Part shown: one piece after another, positions 1 to 9,329 of the stretch
Numbering within the stretch: position 1 is the first letter of the stretch
Layout of the letters: each line of letters begins with the position of its first letter
NCBI RefSeq assembly: GCF_001443045.1
Contig: NZ_LKPJ01000028.1
Coordinates: 17,019-81,018 of the forward strand
DNA: 64,000 nucleotides
Direction of reading: 5' to 3'
Source of the DNA: Burkholderia ambifaria
GTDB lineage: Bacteria; Pseudomonadota; Gammaproteobacteria; Burkholderiales; Burkholderiaceae
Position numbers and translations under genes: made by a program
Notes under the pieces: generated by a model
The model's database searches: none
The model's input: only the letters and a program-made list of their open reading frames with translations
What the model was told of the DNA's origin: nothing

Positions 1-702
1 TGCGCCGCCGCGCGTGATCTCCTTCACCGCATCGACAACGTCGGCGACTTGCGACGCATTGACGGTCGCCGCTGCGCCGACCGATCGCGCGAGTGCGAGC
101 GCCTGGTCCGAAATGTCGATCGCGACGACGTTCGCACCGATCGCGTTCGCGATCATGATCGCCGACAAACCGACGCCTCCGCAGCCGTGCACGGCGACCC
201 ACTGGCCGGCCGACGTGCGACCCTGGTCGACCACCGCGCGAAATGACGTCACGAAGCGGCATCCGAGGCTCGCCGCGGTCGGGAAATCGAGCGCATCGGG
301 CAGTCGCACGAGATTCAGGTCCGCGTGATGGATGCCGACGTATTGGGCGAACGAGCCCCAGTGCGTGAAGCCGGGCTGAAACTGTTGCTCGCATACCTGC
401 TGGTTGCCCGAGTGGCATTCCGGGCAGTGGCCGCAGCCGCCGACGAACGGCACCGTGACACGATCGCCGGCCTTCCAGCGCGTGACCGCCGCACCCGTCG
501 CGACCACGACGCCTGCGAGTTCGTGGCCCGGCACGTGCGGCAGCACGATGTCCGGATCGTGCCCCATCCAGCCGTGCCAGTCGCTGCGGCACACGCCGGT
601 CGCCTTCACTTCGATCACGACGCCGTCGGGTGCCGGCGTCGGATCGTCGACGTTCATCAACCGCGGCGCCGCGCCAAATGCTTCATAAACGACTGCTTTC
701 AC
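1..702 (-). CDS. Zinc-dependent alcohol dehydrogenase (5' part, truncated by the window edge)
   Basis: Medium-chain Zn-dependent alcohol dehydrogenase that would oxidise an alcohol with NAD(P). The first 234 codons are visible. The GTG start at 702 follows a strong GGAGGAGA ribosome site. Cys38 and the GHE motif (His60, Glu61) are the catalytic-zinc ligands; Cys90, Cys93, Cys96 and Cys104 form the structural-zinc lobe. A Rossmann glycine motif (GCGGVG) follows near residue 170. The C-terminal third lies beyond the window. It is divergent from the Lrp-type regulator at 836, a common arrangement for a regulator and its target. The family is clear; the substrate is not. Confidence 0.9.
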   Translation of the reverse strand, partial: MKAVVYEAFGAAPRLMNVDDPTPAPDGVVIEVKATGVCRSDWHGWMGHDPDIVLPHVPGHELAGVVVATGAAVTRWKAGDRVTVPFVGGCGHCPECHSGNQQVCEQQFQPGFTHWGSFAQYVGIHHADLNLVRLPDALDFPTAASLGCRFVTSFRAVVDQGRTSAGQWVAVHGCGGVGLSAIMIANAIGANVVAIDISDQALALARSVGAAATVNASQVADVVDAVKEITRGGA

Positions 703-835
703 TATCTCCTCCTGGATCGAATGACTCTTTCACTATAGCCGCGCAGAAGTGGATTTATCTTTCGTTTTGCGATTGAGAAACGGATATTTTCGGGATAGCC
801 TTGCGACCATCGCGCGATTGCCGCAAGGAGCTTTC

Positions 836-1300
836 ATGGAACAACTGGACAGGATCGATCGCGGCATGCTCGACATGCTCCAGCAGGACGGGCGCGTGTC
901 GAATGCGCGACTCGCCGAAGCGTTCTCGCTGAGCGAGACGTCCTGCTGGCGCCGGCTCAGGCGGCTGGAGGAAGCGGGGCTGATCGCGGGCTATCACGCG
1001 CGGCTCGATCGCAGAAAGCTCGGGTTCGGCGTGATGGCGTTCGTGCAGATCGTCTGCACGCAGCACAGCGAGGAGGTGACGGCCGAGTTCGAGCGCCTGA
1101 TCCAGGCGAGCCCCAACGTGCTTGCGTGCGACAACACGACCGGCGAAGCGGATTTCCTGCTGCAGGTGGTGGCCGCCGATCTGGACGACTACAGTCACTT
1201 CGTCGAAAGGGTGCTGCGCAAATTGCCGGGCGTGCTGAGCATCCGCTCGAACCTGTCGTTGCGGCAGTTGAAGTCGACGCAGCGGTTGCCGATAGCGTGA
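836..1300 (+). CDS. Lrp/AsnC family transcriptional regulator
   Basis: A 154-residue protein of the usual Lrp/AsnC size. An N-terminal winged helix (about residues 5-50, beginning LDRIDRGMLDMLQQDGR) is followed by a RAM/ligand-binding domain. An in-frame start exists upstream at 749, but the ATG at 836 is preferred because it follows a CAAGGAG ribosome site and places the helix-turn-helix at the canonical N-terminus. It is divergent from the alcohol dehydrogenase at 702, with 133 bp between them, so it probably controls that gene and itself. The effector is unknown. Confidence 0.9.
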   Translation: MEQLDRIDRGMLDMLQQDGRVSNARLAEAFSLSETSCWRRLRRLEEAGLIAGYHARLDRRKLGFGVMAFVQIVCTQHSEEVTAEFERLIQASPNVLACDNTTGEADFLLQVVAADLDDYSHFVERVLRKLPGVLSIRSNLSLRQLKSTQRLPIA

Positions 1301-1334
1301 CGGCGCGTACCGGCGCGCGCGCATGCGGGAGCGG

Positions 1335-1700
1335 TCAGTCGGCCAGCCGCTTGTCGGCGAGCGCCTTGCAGCAGTCTTCGTACACCCATTGCACGAGTTT
1401 CGCCCGGTAGTCGAGATCGTCGGTATCGACGATTTCCTCGACCGCGTCGCGTGCCCATGATGCGTCGACGAAGCCGGCGTGCCGCTTGGCGATGTCCTGC
1501 GCCAGCGCGGCCAGCTTCGCGATCGCGAGCCAGTCGGACTGCCGGTGATGGCGGTCTAGCCAGCGGTGCGCGGCCTGCACCTGGAACGACGCGTCCGGCC
1601 AGGATTCATTCAGGTAAAACGCGCCGAGATTGCCGCAGGTGAGCCAGCACAGCAGCTCCAGGCGATCTTGCGAGCCGAGGGTACGGGATGCGTCGGTCAT
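1335..1700 (-). CDS. Hypothetical protein, 121 aa
   Basis: I do not recognise the family. It is a soluble, helix-rich protein with many Trp, Ala and Leu residues, and no signal peptide or membrane segment. The ATG at 1700 is chosen; a GTG at 1712 would add four residues, and neither has a convincing ribosome site. It converges with the Lrp gene. The codon bias is typical of the genome, and no better overlapping frame exists, so it is probably a real gene. Confidence 0.65.
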   Translation of the reverse strand: MTDASRTLGSQDRLELLCWLTCGNLGAFYLNESWPDASFQVQAAHRWLDRHHRQSDWLAIAKLAALAQDIAKRHAGFVDASWARDAVEEIVDTDDLDYRAKLVQWVYEDCCKALADKRLAD

Positions 1701-1957
1701 GGCAGCGCTCACGAAGGCATCGATTCCAGGTGGCGCGGCGTGCAGCGGCCGGCGCCGATACTAAAAACATAGCACGATGCGGGCCACCTGGTGCGACGGC
1801 GTGGCGCGGATGACGCAGCCGCGCGAAGCGTGCGTCCGGCGCGCGTGCCGCCGGTGTGCCGGTGGACCGTTCGGCGGCGCCGGTGGTCTCGTTCCGAGTG
1901 ATCGCCGTGCCGCGTCACACTCGCTAGAATGGCCGTTTTTCCGGGAGACAGGAAGCG

Positions 1958-3394
1958 ATGAAAATCTACGATCAGTTCTACATCGGCGGCGCGTGGCGCA
2001 AACCGGCCGGAACGGGCACGATCGACGTGATCGACTCGGGTACCGAGGCCGTGATCGGCCGGATTCCCGAAGGCGTCGCGTCGGACGCGCAGGACGCGAT
2101 CCGTGCGGCGCGCGCGGCATTCGATGCGTGGGCCGCGACGCCGGCCGCGACGCGCGCAGGCTACCTGCGCAAGATCGTCGAGCGCCTGCAGGCGCGCAGC
2201 GAGGAACTCGCGCAGTCGATCACCGGCGAAGTCGGGATGCCGATCAAGCTGTCGCGCGCGATCCAGGTCGGCGGCCCGATCTACAACTGGAAGGCGTACG
2301 CGAAGCTCGCCGAATCGTTCGAATTCGAGGCGACGGTCGGCAACTCGCTGGTCGTGCGCGAACCGGTCGGCGTCGTCGCGGCGATCACGCCGTGGAACTA
2401 TCCGCTCAACCAGGTCACGCTGAAAGTCGCACCGGCACTCGCGGCCGGCTGCACGGTCGTCCTGAAGCCGTCCGAGGTCGCGCCGCTCAACGCGTTCATG
2501 CTCGCCGAAGCGATTCATGAGGCGGGCCTGCCGCCGGGCGTGTTCAACCTCGTGTGCGGCTATGGCCCGGTCGTCGGCGAGGTCCTGGCAACCGACCCGG
2601 ACGTCGACATGGTGTCGTTCACGGGTTCGACGCGTGCCGGCAAGCGCGTGGCCGAACTCGCGGCAGCGGGCGTGAAGCGCGTCGCGCTCGAACTGGGCGG
2701 CAAGTCGGCGTCGGTGATCCTCGACGATGCCGATTTCGCGACGGCGGTGAAGGGTACGGTCAACGCGTGCTACCTGAACGCGGGCCAGACCTGTTCGGCG
2801 CACACGCGAATGCTGGTGCCGGAGGCACGCTACGACGAGGCGCGCGAGATTGCGAAGGCCGCGGCCGAAGCGTATGTCGCGGGCGATCCGCGTCAGGAAA
2901 CGACACGCCTCGGCGCGCTCGCCTCGGCCGTGCAGCAGCAGCGCGTGCAGGCGTACATCCAGCGCGGCATCGACGACGGCGCGGAGCTCGTGACGGGCGG
3001 CACGGGCCTGCCGGAAGGGCTCGCGAAGGGCTTCTTCGTGAAGCCGACGGTGTTCGGCCGCGTCGATCCGAAATCGACGATCGCGCAGGAAGAGATCTTC
3101 GGGCCGGTGCTGTCGATCATCACGTATCGCGACGAAGACGAAGCGGTGCGGATCGCGAACGATTCGCCGTACGGGCTCGGCGGCGCGGTGTGGGCGGGCA
3201 GCGACGAACGCGCGATGCGCGTCGCGCGGCGCATCCGCACGGGGCAGGTCGACATCAACGGTGGCACGTGGAACGGTGCCGCGCCGTTCGGCGGCTACAA
3301 GCAGTCGGGACACGGCCGCGAGAACGGCGTGTACGGGCTCGAAGAGTATCTCGAGTACAAGTCGATGCAGCTCAAGCCGGCGAGCCAGGGCTGA
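1958..3394 (+). CDS. Aldehyde dehydrogenase family protein (NAD(P)-dependent)
   Basis: A 478-residue ALDH-superfamily enzyme that oxidises an aldehyde to the acid in the cytoplasm. The full family layout is present: the PWNYP motif of the coenzyme fold near residue 147, the general-base Glu in LELGGKSA near 248, the catalytic Cys in NAGQTCSAH near 282, and the EEIFGPV motif near 380. The start follows GGGAGACAGGAAGCG. It appears monocistronic, with a terminator just after the stop. The substrate cannot be assigned from sequence. Confidence 0.92.
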   Translation: MKIYDQFYIGGAWRKPAGTGTIDVIDSGTEAVIGRIPEGVASDAQDAIRAARAAFDAWAATPAATRAGYLRKIVERLQARSEELAQSITGEVGMPIKLSRAIQVGGPIYNWKAYAKLAESFEFEATVGNSLVVREPVGVVAAITPWNYPLNQVTLKVAPALAAGCTVVLKPSEVAPLNAFMLAEAIHEAGLPPGVFNLVCGYGPVVGEVLATDPDVDMVSFTGSTRAGKRVAELAAAGVKRVALELGGKSASVILDDADFATAVKGTVNACYLNAGQTCSAHTRMLVPEARYDEAREIAKAAAEAYVAGDPRQETTRLGALASAVQQQRVQAYIQRGIDDGAELVTGGTGLPEGLAKGFFVKPTVFGRVDPKSTIAQEEIFGPVLSIITYRDEDEAVRIANDSPYGLGGAVWAGSDERAMRVARRIRTGQVDINGGTWNGAAPFGGYKQSGHGRENGVYGLEEYLEYKSMQLKPASQG

Positions 3395-3417
3395 GCGTTT
3401 CACGCCGCACGACCCGC

Positions 3418-3444
3418 AACGGCACGCTCGCGTGCCGTTTTTTT
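3418..3444 (+). terminator. Rho-independent terminator after the aldehyde dehydrogenase
   Basis: Perfect 9-bp stem AACGGCACG / CGTGCCGTT with a CTCG loop, directly followed by a run of seven T residues. Confidence 0.9.
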
Positions 3445-3522
3445 ATTGACGGCCGTCAAGGTGTGCGCCGGTGGATCGTCGATCATCGCGTTTCCGATTT
3501 CCGATGTTTCGACGAGGTTCAG

Positions 3523-4713
3523 ATGACCGCACGCACTTCCTTCCCGCCGCTCACGATTCGCGGCCGCACGTTGCTGCCCGTGGTTCAGGGCGGCATGGGC
3601 GTCGGCATCTCCGCGCACCGCCTCGCCGGCAGCGTCGCGCGCGAAGGTGCGCTCGGCACGATCGCCAGTATCGACCTGCGCCACCATCATGCGGACCTGC
3701 TCGCGCGCTGTCGCGCGAATCCCGATCGTGCGACGCTCGAGGACGCGAACCTCGAAGCGCTCGCGCGCGAGATTCGTCTCGCGAAGACCTACAGCGAAGG
3801 GCGCGGGATGATCGCGGTCAACGTGATGAAGGCGGTGAGCGCGCATGCGGACTACGTGCGCGTCGCGTGCGACGAAGGCGCCGATGCGATCGTGATGGGC
3901 GCGGGCTTGCCGCTCGATCTGCCCGACCTCACGCAAGGCCATGACATTGCGCTGATCCCGATCCTGTCGGACAGCCGCGGCATCGCGCTGGTGCTGAAGA
4001 AGTGGATGAAGAAGGGGCGGCTGCCCGATGCAATCGTGATCGAGCATCCCGCGCATGCGGGCGGCCACCTCGGCGTCACGCAGATCGACGACATGCACGA
4101 TGCGCGCTTCGATTTCGCACGCGTGCTCGACGAGACCGCGCAGGTGATGGCGTCGCTCGGCCTTGCGCGCGACGCGATCCCGTTGATCGTCGCGGGCGGG
4201 ATCAACAGCCACGACACGGTGCGCGCGGCGCTCGCGGCCGGCGCGAACGGCGTGCAGGTGGGCACGCCGTTCGCGGTGACGGAAGAGGGCGACGCGCATC
4301 CGAACTTCAAGCGCGTGCTGGCCGATGCGCTGCCCGACGACATCGTCGAATTCGTCAGCGTGACGGGGCTGCCGGCGCGCGCGGTGAAGACCCCGTGGCT
4401 CGATCGCTACCTGCGCAACGAAACGCGCATTCGCAACAAGCTCGGCGCGTTCAAGCAGCGCTGCCCGACCGCGCTCGAATGCCTGAGCGTGTGTGGGCTG
4501 CGCGACGGCATCGAGAAGTTCGGCCATTTCTGCATCGACACGCGGCTCGCGGCCGCACTGCGCGGCGACGTCGCGAACGGCCTGTTCTTCCGCGGCCGTG
4601 AAGCGCTGCCGTTCGGCAACGCGATCCGCAGCGTGCACGATCTGCTCGATCTGCTGCTGACGGGCCGCGCGGCGGAGCCTGCGACAAACCGCCCGATGTT
4701 TACGCTGGCTTGA
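3523..4713 (+). CDS. Nitronate monooxygenase / 2-nitropropane dioxygenase-like flavoprotein
   Basis: A 396-residue FMN-dependent TIM-barrel enzyme of the NMO family, which oxidises alkyl nitronates; several members act instead as NAD(P)H:quinone or enoyl reductases. It starts with the typical PVVQGGMGVG phosphate-binding segment. EHPAHAGGHLG near residue 180 carries the His of the active-site loop, and GGINSHDTVRAALAAGANGVQVGTPF binds the flavin phosphate. The ATG at 3523 is used; the frame is open further upstream only as a shadow of the aldehyde dehydrogenase. The C-terminal extension with several cysteines (RCPTALECLSVCG) is seen in longer members of the family. Confidence 0.85.
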   Translation: MTARTSFPPLTIRGRTLLPVVQGGMGVGISAHRLAGSVAREGALGTIASIDLRHHHADLLARCRANPDRATLEDANLEALAREIRLAKTYSEGRGMIAVNVMKAVSAHADYVRVACDEGADAIVMGAGLPLDLPDLTQGHDIALIPILSDSRGIALVLKKWMKKGRLPDAIVIEHPAHAGGHLGVTQIDDMHDARFDFARVLDETAQVMASLGLARDAIPLIVAGGINSHDTVRAALAAGANGVQVGTPFAVTEEGDAHPNFKRVLADALPDDIVEFVSVTGLPARAVKTPWLDRYLRNETRIRNKLGAFKQRCPTALECLSVCGLRDGIEKFGHFCIDTRLAAALRGDVANGLFFRGREALPFGNAIRSVHDLLDLLLTGRAAEPATNRPMFTLA

Positions 4714-4778
4714 CGGATATCAAGATGTCAAAAAGACCCTACAGGGAGAATGGAATACCTTCTTCAAGGGTCCGTACC

Positions 4779-5420
4779 ATGCACAAAACGATTCGAACAT
4801 GTGTCACCGCTGCCGCCATCGCGTCGAGCCTCGCCGCGATGCCTTCGCTGTCGCACGCGGCGTCGCCGGGCGACGGCATCAACCAGGGTGACGTGCTGGT
4901 CCGGCTGCGCGCGATCAGCATCCAGCCGAACGAGCGCGCGAGCGACACGCTCGGTGCGATCAACACCGGCGTGAACAACGCGATCGTGCCGGAGCTCGAC
5001 TTCACCTACATGATCCGCGACTACCTGGGCGTGGAACTGATTCTCGCCACGTCGCGGCACCAGATGACGTCGAGCCTCGGCAATCTCGGCGGCGTGGGCG
5101 TGCTGCCGCCGACGCTGCTGCTGCAGTACCACTTCAATCATGCCGGCAAGGTGCGTCCGTACGTCGGCGCGGGCCTGAACTACACGTACTTCTACAACAA
5201 CGGGCTCAACGTCGGCGGCGAGGGCGTGTCGATCAACAAGAGCAGCTTCGGTCCGGCGCTGCAGTTCGGCGTCGACGTGCAGTTGACGAAGAAGGTGTTC
5301 ATGAACGTCGACGTGAAGAAGATCTGGATGAGCACCGATGCGACGCTCGGCGACAAGGGCATCGGCACGCTGCACATCGATCCGCTGATCGTCGGCGTGG
5401 GCGTCGGGATGAAGTTCTAG
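4779..5420 (+). CDS. OmpW family outer-membrane protein
   Basis: A 213-residue beta-barrel porin of the OmpW family. A signal peptide (residues 1-25, ending SLSHA-A) is followed by alternating hydrophobic strands. The LQYHF and RPYVGAGLNYTYF segments and the terminal aromatic residue (GVGMKF) match the OmpW fold and the outer-membrane assembly signal. The ATG at 4779 begins the signal peptide; an upstream in-frame ATG at 4710 would bury it. Family members form small channels for hydrophobic compounds. A terminator follows. Confidence 0.88.
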   Translation: MHKTIRTCVTAAAIASSLAAMPSLSHAASPGDGINQGDVLVRLRAISIQPNERASDTLGAINTGVNNAIVPELDFTYMIRDYLGVELILATSRHQMTSSLGNLGGVGVLPPTLLLQYHFNHAGKVRPYVGAGLNYTYFYNNGLNVGGEGVSINKSSFGPALQFGVDVQLTKKVFMNVDVKKIWMSTDATLGDKGIGTLHIDPLIVGVGVGMKF

Positions 5421-5451
5421 GCGCGCGCGGCAAAGAACAGAGTTGGGGTTG

Positions 5452-5484
5452 GCGGCATGGCAGTCGGCATGCCGCTCTTTTTTT
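5452..5484 (+). terminator. Rho-independent terminator after ompW-like gene
   Basis: 8-bp stem GCGGCATG / CATGCCGC followed by TCTTTTTTTT. It lies between convergent genes. Confidence 0.85.
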
Positions 5485-5495
5485 GTGCGGCGGAT

Positions 5496-5699
5496 TTACA
5501 GCTTGTCGTACTGAAAACGCATCGCGGTGCCCTCCCGCGTGATGCGCGCCCACACCGCGCGTTTTTCGTCGTCGCTCAGGAACACCCAGTTCGACACTTC
5601 GGCGGCCGTGCGGCCGCAGCCCTTGCAGACTTCGTCGAAGAGCGTCGAGCACACGCCGATGCAGGGGCTGTCGGGCAGGTCGTGGAGATTGGAGGCCAT
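5496..5699 (-). CDS. DUF1289 domain protein (small Cys-rich)
   Basis: A 67-residue protein with the DUF1289 signature: SPCIGVC near residues 12-17, then CKGCGRT near 26, followed by a short helical tail (WVFLSDDEKRAVWARI). The paired cysteines suggest a metal site, which is inference. The ATG at 5699 gives the normal family length; the frame remains open upstream but has no support. Function is unknown across the family. Confidence 0.85.
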   Translation of the reverse strand: MASNLHDLPDSPCIGVCSTLFDEVCKGCGRTAAEVSNWVFLSDDEKRAVWARITREGTAMRFQYDKL

Positions 5700-6061
5700 C
5701 GGAAGGGTTCGCGCAGTGAAATCGTCAGGGCGCCATTTTAATGCATCGGCGTGACGCGGCCCGGCCGCGATGCCGGTGGCATGATGGCCGCTCGTCCGGT
5801 CGGTTTCGCCATCGCTTTCTTTTCCTGATGGACAGCCGCGGATTACCCGATAGAATTCCCCCGGAACGCCCCGTCGTGCGGGCCGCCAGAGCGGCTCGCG
5901 GCGGGAATCTGTTCCGTTTGCGCGACACCGGCATGATTTTTTTGTGACGGCGCGCGAATGATGGTAGTTTTCGGGGTTTTCGAGGGGCGGCGCGCCAGAA
6001 TGCGCCGCCATGACGAGGCAGACGGCAGCCGGACACAAGGTCCGGCCGGAGGGAGAACGGG
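5700..6061 (+). promoter_or_regulatory. Intergenic leader of the potFGHI operon
   Basis: 362 bp without a credible gene. It must hold the promoter of potF. A perfect 8-bp stem (GGCGGCGC / GCGCCGCC, 5986-6009) sits about 50 bp before the potF start, without a T-run, and could be a leader hairpin. AT-rich stretches at 5935-5980 are plausible promoter material, but I cannot assign -35 and -10 boxes with confidence. The potF start follows GGAGGGAGAACGGG. Confidence 0.4.
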
Positions 6062-7156
6062 ATGAAAGCAAAGGTAGTGGGCCGGTTCGCAGCGCTCGCG
6101 CTGTGCGTGGGTGCATCGGCGGCAGCGGCGAAGGATACGCAGCTCAATGTCTATAACTGGTCGGACTACATTGCGAAGGACACGATCCCGAACTTCGAGA
6201 AGCAGACGGGCGTCAAGGTTCGCTACGACAACTACGACAGCGACGACACGCTGCAGGCGAAGCTGCTGACGGGCAGCTCGGGCTACGACATCGTCGTGCC
6301 GACCAGCAACTACGCGGGCAAGCAGATCGCGGCCGGCATCTTCACGCCGCTCGACAAGTCGAAGCTGCCGAACCTCAAGTACCTCGATCCGCAACTGATG
6401 GCGCTCGTCGCAGGCGCCGACCCGGGCAACAAGTACGCGGTGCCCTGGGCATACGGCACGACCGGTCTCGCATACAACCTGACGAAGGCGCAGCAGGCGC
6501 TCGGCAAGGTTCCGCTCGACAACTGGGACATCCTGTTCAAGCCGGAAAACCTCTCGAAGCTGAAGACCTGCGGCGTGTCGGTGCTCGACGCGCCGGACCA
6601 GATGTTCGCGGCGGCGCTGCACTACATCGGCAAGGATCCGATGAGCACGAACCCGGCCGACTACAAGGCCGCGATGGAAGTGCTGAAGAAGATCCGCCCG
6701 TACATCACGCAGTTCAACTCGTCGGGCTACATCAACGACCTGGTCGGCGGCGACATCTGCTTCGCGTTCGGCTGGTCGGGTGACGTCGTGATCGCGAAGC
6801 ATCGCGCGATCGAAGCGAAGAAGCCGTACAAGGTCGAGTACTACATTCCGAAGGGCGGCGCGCCGGTCTGGTTCGACGTGATGACGATCCCGAAGGACGC
6901 GAAGAACAAGGAAGCCGCGCTGCAATGGATCAACTACATCGAGGATCCGAAGGTGCACGCGGCGATCACGAATGCCGTGTACTACCCGAGCGCGAACGCC
7001 GAGGCCCGCAAGTACGTGCGGCCGGACGTGGCGAACGATCCGGCCGTCTATCCGCCGGCCGACGTCGTGAAGACGCTGTTCCTGCTCAAGCCGCTGCCAC
7101 CTGAAATCCAGCGTCTGCAGACGCGTCTGTGGACCGAGCTGAAATCGGGCCGCTGA
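6062..7156 (+). CDS. potF: Putrescine/polyamine ABC transporter, periplasmic binding protein
   Basis: A 364-residue periplasmic binding protein of the PotD/PotF family. The signal peptide is residues 1-23 (ending ASAAAA-KD). The mature N-terminus reads LNVYNWSDYI, the hallmark of PotF, whose Trp and Asp contact the polyamine. SGYDIVVPTSNY, PWAYGTTGLAYN and CFAFGWSGDV are the other family blocks. The ribosome site GGAGGGAGAACGGG is strong. It is followed by the ATPase and two permeases in the same direction, the order potF-G-H-I of Escherichia coli. Substrate specificity (putrescine versus spermidine) is inferred from the order and the PotF-like length. Confidence 0.93.
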   Translation: MKAKVVGRFAALALCVGASAAAAKDTQLNVYNWSDYIAKDTIPNFEKQTGVKVRYDNYDSDDTLQAKLLTGSSGYDIVVPTSNYAGKQIAAGIFTPLDKSKLPNLKYLDPQLMALVAGADPGNKYAVPWAYGTTGLAYNLTKAQQALGKVPLDNWDILFKPENLSKLKTCGVSVLDAPDQMFAAALHYIGKDPMSTNPADYKAAMEVLKKIRPYITQFNSSGYINDLVGGDICFAFGWSGDVVIAKHRAIEAKKPYKVEYYIPKGGAPVWFDVMTIPKDAKNKEAALQWINYIEDPKVHAAITNAVYYPSANAEARKYVRPDVANDPAVYPPADVVKTLFLLKPLPPEIQRLQTRLWTELKSGR

Positions 7157-7184
7157 CGCGAGCCGGTGTTCCCCAGCAGTCATG

Positions 7185-7212
7185 AAGCCCCTGGTGTCCC
7201 CGGGGGCTTTGT
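7185..7212 (+). terminator. Weak terminator/attenuator between potF and potG
   Basis: Stem AAGCCCC / GGGGCTT with an 11-nt loop followed by a short T-rich stretch (TGTTCGT). Such a partial stop after a binding-protein gene usually lets the binding protein be made in excess over the membrane parts; that role is inference. Confidence 0.5.
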
Positions 7213-7242
7213 TCGTCAAACGCAGGAGAGAAGCAGCACATC

Positions 7243-8403
7243 ATGAATAGCCAGTCGGGCGCGCCGGTCGCGGGCGCGCCGTCTTTCGTTCCTTCGTCCG
7301 GCGCCGATACGCGCGCCGAGAACTTTGTCCAGATCGTCGACGTCGTCAAGAAATTCGGCGAGACCGAAGTGGTGCGCAACGTGAACCTGACGGTGCGCCA
7401 GGGCGAACTGTTCGCGCTGCTCGGCAGCTCGGGCTCCGGCAAGTCGACGCTCTTGCGGATGCTCGCGGGCCTCGAGACGATCACGTCGGGCAAGATCCTG
7501 ATCGACGGAGAGGACCTCGCGCAGATGCCGCCGTACAAGCGGCCGGTGAACATGATGTTCCAGTCGTATGCGTTGTTCCCGCACATGTCGGTCGAATCGA
7601 ACGTCGCATACGGCCTGAAGCAGGAAGGCACGCCGAAGGCCGAGCTGAAGGAGCGCGTCGCCGCGGCACTCGAGCTCGTGCAGATGAGCAAGTACGCGAA
7701 GCGCAAGCCGCATCAGTTGTCGGGCGGCCAGCAGCAGCGCGTCGCGCTCGCGCGTTCGCTCGTGAAGCGTCCGAAGGTGCTGCTGCTCGACGAGCCGATG
7801 TCGGCGCTCGACAAGCAGATCCGCCAGCGCACGCAGATCGAGCTCGTCAACATCCTGAAGAAGGTCGGCGTCACCTGCATCATGGTCACGCACGACCAGG
7901 AAGAGGCGATGACGATGGCGAACCGGCTCGCCGTGATGAGCGAAGGCCAGATCGTGCAGATCGGCTCGCCGAACGAAGTCTACGAATATCCGAACAGCCG
8001 TTTCTCGGCCGAGTTCATCGGCTCGACGAACCTGTTCGACGGCGTGACCGTCGAGGACGAACCCGATCACGTGACCATCGAATCGCCGGAGTTGCCGAGC
8101 CGGCTGTACGTGAGCCACGGGATCTCGGGCCCGCTCGGGATGCCGGTCACGGTGTCGGTGCGCCCCGAGCGGATCGCGCTCACGCGCAAGCCGCCCGAAG
8201 GCGCGTTCAACTGGGCGCGCGGCAGGATCAGCAACGTCGCGTACATGGGCGGCTATTCGCTGTATCACGTGAAGCTCGACGCGGGCAAGACGGTGATCGC
8301 GAACGTGTCGAGCCTCGCGATTTCCGAGCTCGACACGCCGGTGCTCGGCGACGAGATCTATGTGCGCTGGAGCGCGACCGCAGGCGTGGTGCTGACGTCA
8401 TGA
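7243..8403 (+). CDS. potG: Putrescine ABC transporter ATP-binding protein
   Basis: A 386-residue ABC ATPase. Walker A is GSSGSGKST (61-69), the signature is LSGGQQQR (near 160), Walker B is LLLDEP (near 180) and the switch histidine lies in VTHDQEE (near 213). A C-terminal TOBE-like domain (VSVRPERIAL, near 306) is typical of PotA/PotG. The N-terminal 25 residues are a variable extension also found in PotG. The stop overlaps the potH start (ATGA), indicating coupled translation. Confidence 0.93.
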   Translation: MNSQSGAPVAGAPSFVPSSGADTRAENFVQIVDVVKKFGETEVVRNVNLTVRQGELFALLGSSGSGKSTLLRMLAGLETITSGKILIDGEDLAQMPPYKRPVNMMFQSYALFPHMSVESNVAYGLKQEGTPKAELKERVAAALELVQMSKYAKRKPHQLSGGQQQRVALARSLVKRPKVLLLDEPMSALDKQIRQRTQIELVNILKKVGVTCIMVTHDQEEAMTMANRLAVMSEGQIVQIGSPNEVYEYPNSRFSAEFIGSTNLFDGVTVEDEPDHVTIESPELPSRLYVSHGISGPLGMPVTVSVRPERIALTRKPPEGAFNWARGRISNVAYMGGYSLYHVKLDAGKTVIANVSSLAISELDTPVLGDEIYVRWSATAGVVLTS

Positions 8404-9329
8404 ACGCGCTCAAGTCCCTGCTCGCCTGGCCCGTGCGGCGCTTCAACCTGACCGGCGGCTCGGCGGTCGTCGCGGGGCCGTACACGTGGCTCGTGCTGTT
8501 CTTCCTCGTGCCGTTCGTGCTGGTCGTGAAGATCAGCTTCGCCGAGCTGCAGCTGGGCATCCCGCCGTACACGGAGCTTGCGTCGTACACGGACGGCGTG
8601 GTGCACATCGCGCTGAACCTGTCGCACTACGCGTTCCTGCTCACCGACAGCCTGTATTTCGCGACCTACGTGAATTCGGTGGTGGTCGCGGCGATCACGA
8701 CGCTGCTGTGCCTGCTGATCGGCTATCCGATGGCGTACTACATCGCGCGTTCGAACCCGGCGACCCGCAACCTGCTGATGATGGGCGTGATGCTGCCGTT
8801 CTGGACGTCGTTCCTGATCCGCGTGTACGCATGGATCGGGATCCTGAAGAACAACGGGCTCCTGAACAACTTCCTGATGTGGATCGGCCTGACGCATACG
8901 CCGATCGAGCTGTACCGCACGAACTACGCGGTGTACATCGGGATGGTGTATTCGTACCTGCCGTTCCTCGTGATGCCGCTGTATGCGCACCTCGTGAAGA
9001 TGGACCTGCGCCTGCTCGAAGCCGCGTACGACCTCGGCGCGAAGCCGTGGCGGGCGTTCGTGCAGATCACGCTGCCGCTGTCGAAGAACGGGATCATCGC
9101 GGGCTGCCTGCTGGTGTTCATTCCGGCGGTCGGCGAGTACGTGATTCCCGAGCTGCTCGGCGGCGCGAACACGCTGATGATCGGTCGCGTGATGTGGAAC
9201 GAGTTCTTCAACAACGCAGACTGGCCGATGGCATCGGCCGTGACCTGCGCGATGGTGCTGCTGCTGCTCGTGCCGATGGCGATGTTCCAGCACTTCCAGG
9301 CGAAGGAGCAGGAGGGCCGCCGTCGATGA
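8400..9329 (+). CDS. potH: Putrescine ABC transporter permease
   Basis: A 309-residue inner-membrane permease with six predicted membrane helices. The cytoplasmic EAA loop (LLEAAYDLGAKPWRAFVQI, near residues 204-222) docks onto the PotG ATPase. The first helix is near residues 29-47 and a periplasmic loop carries the SYTDGVVH segment. It overlaps potG and potI by four bases at each end, as in a tightly coupled operon. Confidence 0.92.
   Translation: MNALKSLLAWPVRRFNLTGGSAVVAGPYTWLVLFFLVPFVLVVKISFAELQLGIPPYTELASYTDGVVHIALNLSHYAFLLTDSLYFATYVNSVVVAAITTLLCLLIGYPMAYYIARSNPATRNLLMMGVMLPFWTSFLIRVYAWIGILKNNGLLNNFLMWIGLTHTPIELYRTNYAVYIGMVYSYLPFLVMPLYAHLVKMDLRLLEAAYDLGAKPWRAFVQITLPLSKNGIIAGCLLVFIPAVGEYVIPELLGGANTLMIGRVMWNEFFNNADWPMASAVTCAMVLLLLVPMAMFQHFQAKEQEGRRR

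Noticed and set aside
1709..3403. Long minus-strand open frame (about 560 codons) opposite the aldehyde dehydrogenase
   Set aside because: Arg/His-rich shadow of a high-GC gene; the plus strand encodes a complete, motif-bearing ALDH and this frame has no recognisable domain or ribosome site. The same holds for the long antisense frames opposite potF, the RND pump, corA and the CoA transferase.
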